In this document: positions 17,341 through 25,803 of the stretch, one piece after another
Layout of the letters: every line of letters starts with the position of its first letter
How positions within the stretch are numbered: the first letter of the stretch is position 1
Assembly (NCBI GenBank): GCA_021155965.1
Contig: JAJNBJ010000012.1
Span: 39,157 to 103,156, forward strand
From: Flavipsychrobacter sp.
GTDB taxonomy: Bacteria; Bacteroidota; Bacteroidia; Chitinophagales; Chitinophagaceae
Direction of reading: 5' to 3'
Length of the DNA: 64,000 nucleotides
Position numbers and translations under genes: made by a program
Notes under the pieces: generated by a model
Seen by the model: the letters and a program-made list of their open reading frames with translations, nothing else
Told to the model about the DNA's origin: nothing
Database searches by the model: none

Positions 17341-18614
17341 TATTGCAGTTTTAATGTTACTATACTCATTATTGCCAATAATATCCCGATGATCCAGAAA
17401 CGAGTTACGATCTTGGATTCATGATAACCTAATTTCTGGTAATGATGATGCAACGGCGACATTAGGAATATCCTCCTGCCCTCACCATATTTCTTCTTGG
17501 TTCGTTTGAAATACCATACTTGTATCACTACTGACAAATTCTCTACAAGGAATATTCCGCAGATAATAGGTATCAGCAGCTCTTTTCTAATGATAATAGC
17601 AAGCGATGCAATGATGCCTCCCAATGCAAGGCTGCCCGTATCGCCCATGAACACCTGCGCCGGGTAAGCATTATACCACAGAAAACCTACACATGCCCCA
17701 ACGAACGCACCGATAAATATGGACAACTCTCCAAGGTTAGGAATGTGCATAATATTCAGGTAACCAGCAAACACATAGTTGCCAGACAGGTATGCGAATA
17801 CGCCCAGGCATACACCTATTATTGCGGAAACACCTGTAGCAAGCCCATCGACACCATCTGTAATGTTCGCACCGTTGGATACAGCTACTATGATGAAAAT
17901 GACAAAGAGGATATAAATGATCGGCGTAGCAATATCCAGGTTCTTCTCTCCAAATATTGCAGCTATGCGGGAATAACTCAATTCGTGTGTTTTCAAAAAA
18001 GGTATAGTAGTGGTCGCTGTCCTTACATTCACATATTTTCGTTCGTTACCGTTCTCATCTTTTCTCACAAACTCTCCTGCTTCCAGTTTTTCAGCAGCAT
18101 TATACACACCGCTGGGGTTACCTGCCGTTACTTCCCTGCTGATCACGACATGATTATTATAATACAGAGTGAGGCCTACGATAATTCCGAGTCCAATCTG
18201 CCCCATCACTTTGAAACGTCCTGCAAGGCCCTCTTTATTTTTCCTAAATACTTTTATATAATCATCCAGGAAACCTACCATACCTAACCATATGGTAGAA
18301 ACGATCATCAGGATAATGTACACATTCATCACGCGCGCAAAAAGCAAGGTGGGTACCAGTATAGCAGCTATAATGATCAATCCACCCATTGTTGGCGTAC
18401 CTTTCTTTTGAGCTTCTCCTTGCAACCCAAGATCACGTACAGTTTCGCCTATCTGTTTATACTGCAGGTACTTTATCAACCGCTTGCCCATGAGCATAGA
18501 TATCACCAGCGACAGTATTATCGCCATCGCAGCACGGAAAGTGATATAATTGAACACTCCCGCACCGGAAAGGTGTATCGTATCGCGCAGGTATGTGAAC
18601 AAATAGTACAGCAT
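17340..18614 (-). CDS. mraY: Phospho-MurNAc-pentapeptide transferase MraY
   Basis: Integral membrane enzyme forming lipid I from UDP-MurNAc-pentapeptide and undecaprenyl phosphate. It has about ten membrane segments, the KGTPTMGG motif (71-78), the catalytic acidic pair in FLDDYIK (D117, D118), [11 protein letters not shown] (251-261) and a C-terminal PLHHH motif. At 424 residues it is about 60 longer than E. coli MraY; the surplus is a hydrophilic loop at about residues 160-210. Such a loop is usual in Bacteroidota MraY as I remember the family. Confidence 0.96.
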   Translation of the reverse strand: MLYYLFTYLRDTIHLSGAGVFNYITFRAAMAIILSLVISMLMGKRLIKYLQYKQIGETVRDLGLQGEAQKKGTPTMGGLIIIAAILVPTLLFARVMNVYIILMIVSTIWLGMVGFLDDYIKVFRKNKEGLAGRFKVMGQIGLGIIVGLTLYYNNHVVISREVTAGNPSGVYNAAEKLEAGEFVRKDENGNERKYVNVRTATTTIPFLKTHELSYSRIAAIFGEKNLDIATPIIYILFVIFIIVAVSNGANITDGVDGLATGVSAIIGVCLGVFAYLSGNYVFAGYLNIMHIPNLGELSIFIGAFVGACVGFLWYNAYPAQVFMGDTGSLALGGIIASLAIIIRKELLIPIICGIFLVENLSVVIQVWYFKRTKKKYGEGRRIFLMSPLHHHYQKLGYHESKIVTRFWIIGILLAIMSIVTLKLQ

Positions 18615-18622
18615 GTATGCTC

Positions 18623-20089
18623 TTATTTACTTAATGTTTCAAATGCTTCTGTCAAAACTTCTCTATCGTCAAAATGATGTTTCACTCCCTTTATCTCCTG
18701 GTAAGTTTCATGGCCTTTACCAGCAACCAGCACTACATCGCCCGCCCGGGCAAGGGTTACTGCTACTTTTATCGCCTCTTTTCTATCTGCGATGCGTAAG
18801 CTTTTTCTTTTTTGAGGCCCCGTAAGCCCGGCCTCCATTTCGTTCAATATTTCCTCAGGGTTCTCGCTTCTTGGATTATCAGACGTAAGTATTGCTTTAT
18901 CGCTGTGCTCGCAGGCTACCTGTGCCATTATCGGGCGTTTTGTTTTGTCCCTGTCGCCGCCACAGCCGACCACTGTAAACAATTGCTGCCCTTGGGTACG
19001 CAATTGGTTTATTGTTGCCAGCACGTTCAATAATGCGTCCGGTGTATGGGCATAATCAACAATGCCTAATACTTTTTCTTTAGATGATGTATAGGTTTCA
19101 AAGCGCCCCTGTGCACCATGCAATCCGCTTAACACTGCCAAGACATTCATCTCATCTTCACCCAACAGCTTTGCAGCTCCATATACCGCCAACAGGTTAT
19201 AGGCATTGAATGTACCTATCATCCTGAAATGCGCCTCATGGCCATCTACCATCATTACAAGCCCAGTCAGGTTATTTTCCAGCACCTTGCCTTTTATATC
19301 CGTAGGCACTTTTAAACTATAGGTATTTTTTTGCGCCTTTGTATTCTGCAGCATCACCATACCACGCTTATCGTCTGCATTGGTAAGTGCAAATGCATCT
19401 GCGGGCAATTCATCGAAGAAGCTTTTCTTTACCCTAATGTATTCATCAAAGGTTTTATGATAATCGAGATGGTCATGTGTAATATTGGTGAATATACCCC
19501 CTACAAACCTGATACCTGCAATACGCTGCTGGTGAATGGCGTGTGAGCTCACTTCCATGAATGCATACTTGCAGCCGGCATCTGCCATCCGCTTCAATAA
19601 TGCCTGTATAGATATCGCATCCGGTGTTGTATGGGTCGCTGTCTCTATCTTGTTATGGATGTGGTTCTGCACGGTAGATAACAAGCCACACTTATAACCC
19701 AGCTTTTCAAAAAGTTGGTACAATAAAGTAGCAGTAGTTGTCTTGCCATTCGTTCCTGTTACCCCAACAACCTTTAACTGTTCAGAAGGAAACCCATAAA
19801 ATGCTGCTGCCATCAGCCCAACTGTTCCAGCGGTATCCTTTACCTTTATATAGACGACACCTTCTTTCAATATTTCTGGTAAAGCTTCACAGACTATTAC
19901 ACTAGCGCCCAGTTCAACTGCCTTATCGATGAAAACATGACCATCAGATGTTGTTCCGCGTACAGCGAAAAATATGCTCCCGCGCTCCACCCTGCGTGAA
20001 TCTATATACAGGCTGTGTACAGCAACATCTGAATCGCCGTACACCTGCACAGTGTTTACATTGGCCAATATGTCTCGCAATATGGGCAT
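18623..20089 (-). CDS. murE: UDP-MurNAc-tripeptide synthetase, meso-diaminopimelate-adding
   Basis: Mur ligase adding the third residue of the stem peptide. P-loop GTNGKTTT (112-119), substrate region THTTPDA, and a C-terminal DNPR at 404-407. The DNPR motif is the known specificity signature for meso-diaminopimelate rather than lysine, so this organism should have DAP-type peptidoglycan. 488 residues, normal. murF does not follow, unlike in many dcw clusters; mraY is next after 8 bp. The start overlaps the ftsI stop by one base. Confidence 0.97.
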   Translation of the reverse strand: MPILRDILANVNTVQVYGDSDVAVHSLYIDSRRVERGSIFFAVRGTTSDGHVFIDKAVELGASVIVCEALPEILKEGVVYIKVKDTAGTVGLMAAAFYGFPSEQLKVVGVTGTNGKTTTATLLYQLFEKLGYKCGLLSTVQNHIHNKIETATHTTPDAISIQALLKRMADAGCKYAFMEVSSHAIHQQRIAGIRFVGGIFTNITHDHLDYHKTFDEYIRVKKSFFDELPADAFALTNADDKRGMVMLQNTKAQKNTYSLKVPTDIKGKVLENNLTGLVMMVDGHEAHFRMIGTFNAYNLLAVYGAAKLLGEDEMNVLAVLSGLHGAQGRFETYTSSKEKVLGIVDYAHTPDALLNVLATINQLRTQGQQLFTVVGCGGDRDKTKRPIMAQVACEHSDKAILTSDNPRSENPEEILNEMEAGLTGPQKRKSLRIADRKEAIKVAVTLARAGDVVLVAGKGHETYQEIKGVKHHFDDREVLTEAFETLSK

Positions 20090-22182
20090 TAACTCAGTTG
20101 AATTGTTATTACCTGTCCTTTAGTTACTGTTGTTCCGGGTGTTATCGATTGTTCTGCTACTTTTCCTTTTCCTTTCACGTTCACATGCATGCCGAATGTC
20201 TCCAGCATATATACGGCATCCCGGAGGCTCATTCCTTTCACATCAGGCACCAGATTGCGGTACATGCTTTTGGGTGCTACAACAATACGGTTTGTAGAAT
20301 CAACAGAGACCTGCATGATTTTATTTACATCTTCATCAGGCATCGGCAATTTCTTCCTTATTGCGTTGAACAGAACATTATAGTTCCTTGCTGTAGCCGA
20401 CTTAGCCGGCACCACACCTGTACTAAACCTCGCAAGGCTATCCAGCGGGCCGCCCCATGCGCCTATATTCTCTGAGAATATCTTGTCGGCCACCATTCTG
20501 AAAACCGGCGCAGCTATAGCGCCACCATAATAAGCGCGCGAATGTGGTTTAGTGCGTATCACCACGCAAATAGTATATTGCGGGTTTTCTGCAGGCAAGT
20601 ATCCTACAAACGAGCCCTGGTACACACCATCTCCATAACTGATGCCTTTGTCTGCCACCTGTGCAGTGCCGGTCTTGCCGCACATGGTATAATATGGCGA
20701 TTCGATCCCTTTTGCAGTACCCTCGGTAACAACGGCCCTTGTACATTTCTGCGCCTGGGCAATAACACCCGCATCACCCACTGTTGTAAGCACCACAGGT
20801 TCTATTCTCCTTACCTCCTTACCATACTCCCTTATCGAGCTTACCAGGTAGGGTTTCATCATTTTGCCACCGTTAGCAACTGCATTGTAGAGCATGCAGG
20901 TATGTAATGGCGATATCTGTATACCATATCCTGTACCCATCCATGGCAGTGTTGAATTACTCCACGATGCTGTGCCGGGCCTGGTTATTACTGTTCTGCG
21001 CTCACCCAGCAGGTCAATGCCCGTGAAAGTATCCAGTCTGAACTGATGTAAATGATCTATGAACTTCTTAGGATTATTGGCATAATTACTATTGGCCAGC
21101 TTAGCCATGGCAGTATTACTTGACTCTGCGTATGCCTTCCAAATGGGCATTACCCCCAACCCCAAGTGAGAATCATGCATTGTCCTGTTTCCAAAATGTA
21201 CTGTACCACCCTCCGCATCCACATTCTGATCAACATTTATGAGCTTGTCATTCAGCAACGACAATAAAGTAGCCAGTTTGAAAGTAGATCCCGGCTCGGT
21301 CGGGATCATTGCATAGTTAAAATCTTCCCAGTAAGTGCCGTTAGGCTGGCGGCCAAGATTTACGAGCGTACGTATCTTGCCTGTCTTTGTCTCCATTACA
21401 ATGCAAGTGCCATACAGGCATTCGTATTTTTCCAGTATGCTCCTCAGGGCATACTCAGCTACTTCCTGCACGTTTATGTCGAGTGTGGTAACAATATCCT
21501 TTCCATTCTGCGGCTCAACTTCCGAACCCTCGATAGGCACCCATACATTTCCGGTACTTTTCTGCACTACGCGGCGCCCATTCTCACCTATCAGCACCCT
21601 GTTATAAGTAGCTTCAAGGCCAGACATATTCTTATCCCTGAAAACACCAATGGTTCGGAACGCACGCATGCCGTAAGGGTTCTCACGTTTTTCTTTTGCG
21701 TCGGCTATAAAACCACCAAGTGCTTTACCCCTGTTGAATATTGGGAATTTCCTCAGCGCCTCGTACTCAAAGTATTTGAACTTTCTCCTAGCCAATGGAT
21801 AGTACTTGCTGCCCTCTTCATATGCACGCACAAATTCTTCTTTATACTGGTCCTGCGTTTTATCCATTGTCAGGCGCGACATGCACAGCGCCAGGGTATC
21901 AATATTTTTCCTGAATGTGGCAGAATCAATTACCGAAAAATCAACATGCACATCAAACTCCGGAATGGATGAACTCAGTAATGCACCTTCTTCTGTATAT
22001 ATATTCCCACGTTCAGCAATCAGCGTATCGAAACGGGTGTGCATCTCGCGCGCCATTGCCCGAAGCTTTGGCCCTTCCTTCACCTGTATCATAGCTGCCT
22101 TGAAAATAATAGCACAGCCAAACAGGCAAATGCATGTGAATGCTATGTAAACCCTGAACCGTATGTCCTTCTTAATATTCAA
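20089..22182 (-). CDS. ftsI: Septal peptidoglycan transpeptidase FtsI/PBP3 with a PASTA domain
   Basis: Class B penicillin-binding protein. One membrane anchor (about 8-30), a pedestal domain starting at RGNIYTEEG (58-66), then the transpeptidase triad STFK (S299 nucleophile, K302), SSN (354-356) and KTG (503-505). A C-terminal PASTA domain (about 640-697, VPDVKGMSLRDAVYMLE) is present, as in other Bacteroidota and Gram-positive relatives but not in E. coli FtsI. It cross-links septal peptidoglycan made by FtsW. 697 residues, complete. Confidence 0.95.
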   Translation of the reverse strand: MNIKKDIRFRVYIAFTCICLFGCAIIFKAAMIQVKEGPKLRAMAREMHTRFDTLIAERGNIYTEEGALLSSSIPEFDVHVDFSVIDSATFRKNIDTLALCMSRLTMDKTQDQYKEEFVRAYEEGSKYYPLARRKFKYFEYEALRKFPIFNRGKALGGFIADAKEKRENPYGMRAFRTIGVFRDKNMSGLEATYNRVLIGENGRRVVQKSTGNVWVPIEGSEVEPQNGKDIVTTLDINVQEVAEYALRSILEKYECLYGTCIVMETKTGKIRTLVNLGRQPNGTYWEDFNYAMIPTEPGSTFKLATLLSLLNDKLINVDQNVDAEGGTVHFGNRTMHDSHLGLGVMPIWKAYAESSNTAMAKLANSNYANNPKKFIDHLHQFRLDTFTGIDLLGERRTVITRPGTASWSNSTLPWMGTGYGIQISPLHTCMLYNAVANGGKMMKPYLVSSIREYGKEVRRIEPVVLTTVGDAGVIAQAQKCTRAVVTEGTAKGIESPYYTMCGKTGTAQVADKGISYGDGVYQGSFVGYLPAENPQYTICVVIRTKPHSRAYYGGAIAAPVFRMVADKIFSENIGAWGGPLDSLARFSTGVVPAKSATARNYNVLFNAIRKKLPMPDEDVNKIMQVSVDSTNRIVVAPKSMYRNLVPDVKGMSLRDAVYMLETFGMHVNVKGKGKVAEQSITPGTTVTKGQVITIQLS

Positions 22183-22217
22183 TTTATATTGCGATGGAAA
22201 GCCAGGCTTTCCGCTAT

Positions 22218-22577
22218 TTACTTTTTCACTTCAATTTTATACGCCGGCAACAATGATGGCTTCAAACCAATGTTCCCCGCATTCTTCATTACCTGCGTTT
22301 CCGTCTTCACATACATCAGTTGCGATTTCACATCTATGTACTTCCACCTCAGTTCTTTCAGTTGCTTGTTCTTGGCATTATACTCCCGCTGCATCTCTAT
22401 TGCACGATGATTGTTGCTGATATACAGCACACACAGTAAAACCAAAAATGCCAGGTATGGAATATTATTGACGATTGCCTTATAGGATACTTTCTCCACT
22501 AACGACCGCCAGTCGTTCTTAACCCTTTGGGCAGGGGTCATCACCTCTTCCTGCTTATTCTGCTCCTCCGTACTCAT
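22218..22577 (-). CDS. ftsL: FtsL-like bitopic division protein
   Basis: 119 residues: a hydrophilic cytoplasmic N-terminus (1-37), one membrane segment (about 38-55, IPYLAFLVLLCVLYIS), then a periplasmic helix with coiled-coil character (about 58-100). Sequence similarity in FtsL is low across phyla; the name rests on this topology and on the position between rsmH and ftsI, where ftsL is found in almost all dcw clusters. It probably scaffolds FtsW/FtsI activation together with FtsQ. Confidence 0.8.
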   Translation of the reverse strand: MSTEEQNKQEEVMTPAQRVKNDWRSLVEKVSYKAIVNNIPYLAFLVLLCVLYISNNHRAIEMQREYNAKNKQLKELRWKYIDVKSQLMYVKTETQVMKNAGNIGLKPSLLPAYKIEVKK

Positions 22578-22617
22578 TTATATATTCATAGCCCGCATTG
22601 GGCCAACTTTTTTCTCA

Positions 22618-23523
22618 CTATTCTGCCACCCTTTCTCCTACTCTCAGCTTCGCGCTTCTCGCTCTCGGGTTGTTCTTCAACTCTTCCTCTGTAGGTTCTA
22701 TAGGTTTGGGGTTTACTGGTTTCAGCATGGGCTTCACTTCTTGCCCCATCTCGCTCTCATCCCATCTGCCCCTCTTTATATACTGTTTCACTATCCTGTC
22801 CTCAAGCGAGTGAAACGATATCACACTCAATCTGCCTCCCGGCTTCAGGCTTATTGCTGCCTGTTCTAAAAATTCTTTCAGCACACCCAGTTCATCATTC
22901 ACTTCTATCCTCAGTGCCTGGAACACTTGCGCCAGGTACCTGTTTGGATTCCCCTTCATCACCGGCCCCAGCATTGCTTTCAGCGCTGTTATGGTTTGCA
23001 CATTTGTACCTCTGCGGTGCGCAGTTATGTGCCTTGCCAGTTGCTTCGAGTTGCGCACTTCGCCATATTGCTCGAAGAGTTGGTGCAACTGCTGCTCGCT
23101 ATAGGTTTGCAACACTTTAGCCGCTGTCAGCTCCGATCGCTTATCCATCCGCATGTCCAGCGGACCATCATAACGTATCGAGAACCCCCGCTCTGCCGTA
23201 TCAAACTGAAAAGAACTTACACCCAAATCTGCCAATATCCCATCCACCTCTTTATATCCATGCAGTCTTAAAAACCGCCGCATGTATTTAAAATTTTCGG
23301 TCACCGGTATCAGCCGCTCGTCATCAGGTTTATTCACCCATGCATCTGCATCCTGGTCAAACGCTATCAGCTTTCCCTGCGGCCCCAATTGCTCCAGTAT
23401 CAGCCTGCTGTGCCCGCCTCCGCCAAACGTTGCATCCACATACACGCCATCTTTCTTCACTGCCAATCCATCAACCGCCTCATGTAAAAGAACTGTTGTG
23501 TGGTAAAAACCGGGTGTACCCAT
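22618..23523 (-). CDS. rsmH: 16S rRNA (cytosine-1402-N4)-methyltransferase
   Basis: SAM-dependent methyltransferase (formerly MraW). YHTTVLLHEAVDGL near the N-terminus, the SAM motif VDATFGGGGHS (29-39), DLGVSSFQFD and the RGFSIRYDGPLDMRMD signature, then a C-terminal FHSLEDRIVK. 301 residues, normal length. It is second in the dcw operon, starting 2 bp after the mraZ stop. Confidence 0.97.
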   Translation of the reverse strand: MGTPGFYHTTVLLHEAVDGLAVKKDGVYVDATFGGGGHSRLILEQLGPQGKLIAFDQDADAWVNKPDDERLIPVTENFKYMRRFLRLHGYKEVDGILADLGVSSFQFDTAERGFSIRYDGPLDMRMDKRSELTAAKVLQTYSEQQLHQLFEQYGEVRNSKQLARHITAHRRGTNVQTITALKAMLGPVMKGNPNRYLAQVFQALRIEVNDELGVLKEFLEQAAISLKPGGRLSVISFHSLEDRIVKQYIKRGRWDESEMGQEVKPMLKPVNPKPIEPTEEELKNNPRARSAKLRVGERVAE

Positions 23524-23525
23524 TC

Positions 23526-23993
23526 TTATAGATTTTCAAAAAGGTTCCCGTTATCATTCGCCACATCTTCCGCCAGCCTGCTCATATTCACCGCATTTTG
23601 ACGCAGATAGTTATAGTATGTATCTTTATCCCACAATTCCATCTTGTTGCCCTGCGCTGCCAATACCGCCTCTTTCTTAATGCCGGCATATTCCTGTAGC
23701 GGCTTTGGCACCAGCATCCTGTCAGCACTATCCAACTCAACAACCGTTGCACCATTCAGGAATAAACGCTTGAATTCGCGCACATCTTTTTTCAGGTCAT
23801 TCAGCTTGTTCAGTTTTGCGCTTATAGCATTCCAGGTTTCTATATGGTATATCGTGAGGCAATTTTCAAAATCACGTTTGACGACAAATTGCATACTCAC
23901 CCCCTCGCCTATTTGCTTACGCAAACCCGACGGCAGCAAAAAACGCCCTTTGGCGTCCAGCGCTATCTCATATTCACCGAGGAAATTGGCCAT
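23526..23993 (-). CDS. mraZ: Transcriptional regulator MraZ
   Basis: 155 residues with two SpoVT-AbrB-like halves: LGEYEIALDAKGRFLLPSGL (5-24) and VVELDSADRMLVPKPLQEY in the second half, each holding the conserved D-x-K/A-D-R core. MraZ is a ring-forming DNA-binding protein that represses its own dcw operon in E. coli. The ATG at 23993 was chosen because it gives MANFLGEYE as in the family; the longer reading starts with TTG at 24008. Three 10-bp direct repeats of MraZ-box type lie directly upstream, so autoregulation is likely. Confidence 0.94.
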   Translation of the reverse strand: MANFLGEYEIALDAKGRFLLPSGLRKQIGEGVSMQFVVKRDFENCLTIYHIETWNAISAKLNKLNDLKKDVREFKRLFLNGATVVELDSADRMLVPKPLQEYAGIKKEAVLAAQGNKMELWDKDTYYNYLRQNAVNMSRLAEDVANDNGNLFENL

Positions 23994-24021
23994 TAGTATG
24001 TGTGACAACTATAATAGACAC

Positions 24022-24051
24022 AAAATAACACAATTTCCCACAAATTCCCAC
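24022..24051 (-). promoter_or_regulatory. MraZ-type operator: three 10-bp direct repeats
   Basis: On the minus strand GTGGGAATTT, GTGGGAAATT and GTGTTATTTT follow each other without a gap, 29 bp before the mraZ ATG. In E. coli and Mollicutes MraZ binds TGGGA/GTGGG repeats at 10-bp spacing. The first two units fit well and the third is degenerate. Confidence 0.65.
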
Positions 24052-24265
24052 CATTCTATAAAAACATATTTATCCACATCATGATATATTCGGCTAAATG
24101 CAATACAGCAAAGGATTTTAGCTGATCCTATGCTCTAAAACAGCGATTTTACTGTTAATTACTTGTGGATTAATGTGAATTGCTGTGGAAAGCTTCAAAA
24201 TTTGTCATAAATAACGCCTGAAATGGGGCTTGGCAAGGTATTTTTATACCTATTTAACAAAAATA

Positions 24266-24511
24266 ATGGATATGAAAAGGCTATTATTGATCATATTGCT
24301 GGCTGTTTTCGCATTAGAGACAGCTTCAGCCCAACATAGACACAGGCGTCATCGCTACCACAGGTATAAAGGCGATCGCACAACCATCTCTATTCCCCTG
24401 CCACCGGCACCACCGAGGCCTAGATTACACCGACCGCCGGCACCACCTATGCCGCCATTGCCCCCAAGGCCACCTAGACCACCATTGCCGCCATTACCGC
24501 CTCGACCATAA
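24266..24511 (+). CDS. Small secreted His/Arg- and proline-rich protein
   Basis: 81 residues from the ATG at 24266 (a second ATG at 24272 is equally possible). A clear signal peptide (KRLLLIILLAVFALETASAQ) is followed by a basic HRHRRHRYHRYKGDR stretch and then a tail of about 40 residues made of PPAPP, PPLPP and RPPRPP units. No enzymatic domain is present. A polyproline II rod with a positively charged head is a likely structure; it may bind cell wall or metal, but that is speculation. It is divergent from mraZ and followed by a strong hairpin. An exactly similar family is not known to me. Confidence 0.65.
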   Translation: MDMKRLLLIILLAVFALETASAQHRHRRHRYHRYKGDRTTISIPLPPAPPRPRLHRPPAPPMPPLPPRPPRPPLPPLPPRP

Positions 24512-24530
24512 AATGGGTAAAATCACAAGA

Positions 24531-24569
24531 AAAGTGCATCGAAAATGTTTAACGTTTTCCATGCACTTT
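24531..24569 (+). terminator. Terminator after the proline-rich gene
   Basis: AAAGTGCAT (24531-24539) pairs perfectly with ATGCACTTT (24561-24569). After one mismatch the stem continues as GAAAA/TTTTC. A short T-rich run (CTTTAT) follows. Confidence 0.6.
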
Positions 24570-24595
24570 CTTTATGAAAAACCGCCTATTTTTGA

Positions 24596-24603
24596 TATAT
24601 TTG
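24596..24603 (+). promoter_or_regulatory. Candidate -7 box for bamD-rpoZ
   Basis: TATATTTG fits TAnnTTTG and lies 9 bp before the ATG at 24613, implying a very short or absent leader. It lies inside the longer possible reading frame (start 24574), which argues against that start. Confidence 0.45.
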
Positions 24604-24612
24604 CATCCCTCT

Positions 24613-25431
24613 ATGGCATTTCGCATTAGAAATTTATTTTATTTATTTGCTTGTATCGCATTGCTTGGTTCATGTAACGGCTATGAAAGGGTGAGGAAAA
24701 GCAGCGATGTGAACTATAAACTCACTAAGGCGAATGAGTATTATGATAAGAAACATTATCAGCATGCGAATGAGTTGTACAGGGAGCTGATGCCTGTCAT
24801 GAAAAGCACGCGTAATTATGAAGCGATGTTTTACAAATATGCATACAGCTATTATTACCTGAAGGATTACCTCGATGCGTCTTACTTTTTCAAGAACTTC
24901 GCCGAGTATTTTCCTTCAAGCCCGTATACTGAAGAGGCTGAATTTATGAGCGCAGTAAGCTTATTCAAATATGCCCCCAAGTATACGCTGGACCAGACCA
25001 ACACCATGAAGGCGTTGGAAGCCATGCAGTCGTTTGTGAATACTTACCCGCAATCCAAACGCATTGCAGAAGCTAACAGCCATATAGACGAGTCGAGGAA
25101 AAAGCTGGAACTGAAGCAGGCTGGTGCAGCAAAATTGTACTACAACATCAGCCAGTATAAAGCAGCAAGTGTTGCATACAAGAGTGTAATGCGTAACTTC
25201 CCCGAATCGCCAAACAGCGACCTGTACCAGTACATGATCATACGGTCTATGTTCAAGTATGCAGAGGCAAGTGTACCGGGGAAGCAGGAAGAACGCTATA
25301 CAAGTGCTATGAGCGCTTATAGTGAATTGAAAGACACTTATCCGTCTTCGAAGTATTTAGCGGAAGCGGATAAATTATATACAGAAGCAACTAATAACGT
25401 AAAAAAAATACGCGATGAGCAACACCAGTAG
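24613..25431 (+). CDS. bamD: Outer-membrane assembly lipoprotein BamD
   Basis: 272 residues. Lipoprotein signal MAFRIRNLFYLFACIALLGSC (Cys 21). Helical TPR-type repeats fill the rest: ANEYYDKKHYQHANELYREL, YAYSYYYLKDYLDASYFFKNF, and a third around FPESPNSDLYQYM, with FPSSPYTEEAEF between them as in YfiO/BamD proteins. BamD works with BamA to insert beta-barrels into the outer membrane. An upstream ATG at 24574 would bury the signal sequence and overlap a promoter box, so it was rejected. The 3' end overlaps rpoZ by 17 bp. Confidence 0.9.
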   Translation: MAFRIRNLFYLFACIALLGSCNGYERVRKSSDVNYKLTKANEYYDKKHYQHANELYRELMPVMKSTRNYEAMFYKYAYSYYYLKDYLDASYFFKNFAEYFPSSPYTEEAEFMSAVSLFKYAPKYTLDQTNTMKALEAMQSFVNTYPQSKRIAEANSHIDESRKKLELKQAGAAKLYYNISQYKAASVAYKSVMRNFPESPNSDLYQYMIIRSMFKYAEASVPGKQEERYTSAMSAYSELKDTYPSSKYLAEADKLYTEATNNVKKIRDEQHQ

Positions 25432-25738
25432 AAAATCGCTTACATCTGTTAATCCCCTTGTGGAAACACGCGATGTTATAGCAATGAAAGAAAGGACAGG
25501 CAATCTCTACGAGTCCATCGTAGTAGTGTCACGCCGCGCCAACCAGATAGCTGTTACTATGAAAGAAGAGCTGCACCGCAAGCTCGATGAATTCACCGTG
25601 CATGGCGATAACCTGGAAGAAGTGCATGAGAACAAAGAGCAGATCGAGATATCGCGCATTTATGAGCGCATGGCAAATCCTTGCCTGCAGGCCATGAATG
25701 AGTTTAACGACGAGCAGATATATTATCGTAAGAAATAA
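25415..25738 (+). CDS. rpoZ: RNA polymerase omega subunit, Bacteroidota type
   Basis: 107 residues. NLYESIVVVSRRANQIAV (about 31-48) is the conserved omega core that clasps the beta' C-terminus. The N-terminal part TRDVIAMKERTGN and an acidic C-terminal half (EEVHENKEQIE) match the Bacteroidota form. It follows bamD with a 17-bp overlap, a gene order I recall as common in this phylum. A strong bidirectional hairpin follows. Confidence 0.85.
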   Translation: MSNTSRKSLTSVNPLVETRDVIAMKERTGNLYESIVVVSRRANQIAVTMKEELHRKLDEFTVHGDNLEEVHENKEQIEISRIYERMANPCLQAMNEFNDEQIYYRKK

Positions 25739-25754
25739 GCTTCTTATTGTAAAA

Positions 25755-25788
25755 AGAGCAGCAGCTATTACTGAATAGCTGCTGCTCT
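25755..25788. terminator. Bidirectional terminator between rpoZ and the NHL gene
   Basis: A 15-bp perfect stem AGAGCAGCAGCTATT (25755-25769) with AATAGCTGCTGCTCT (25774-25788), loop ACTG. It is flanked by AAAA on the left and ATTTT on the right, so it can serve both converging genes. Confidence 0.8.
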
Positions 25789-25803
25789 CTATTTTAAATA
25801 CTG

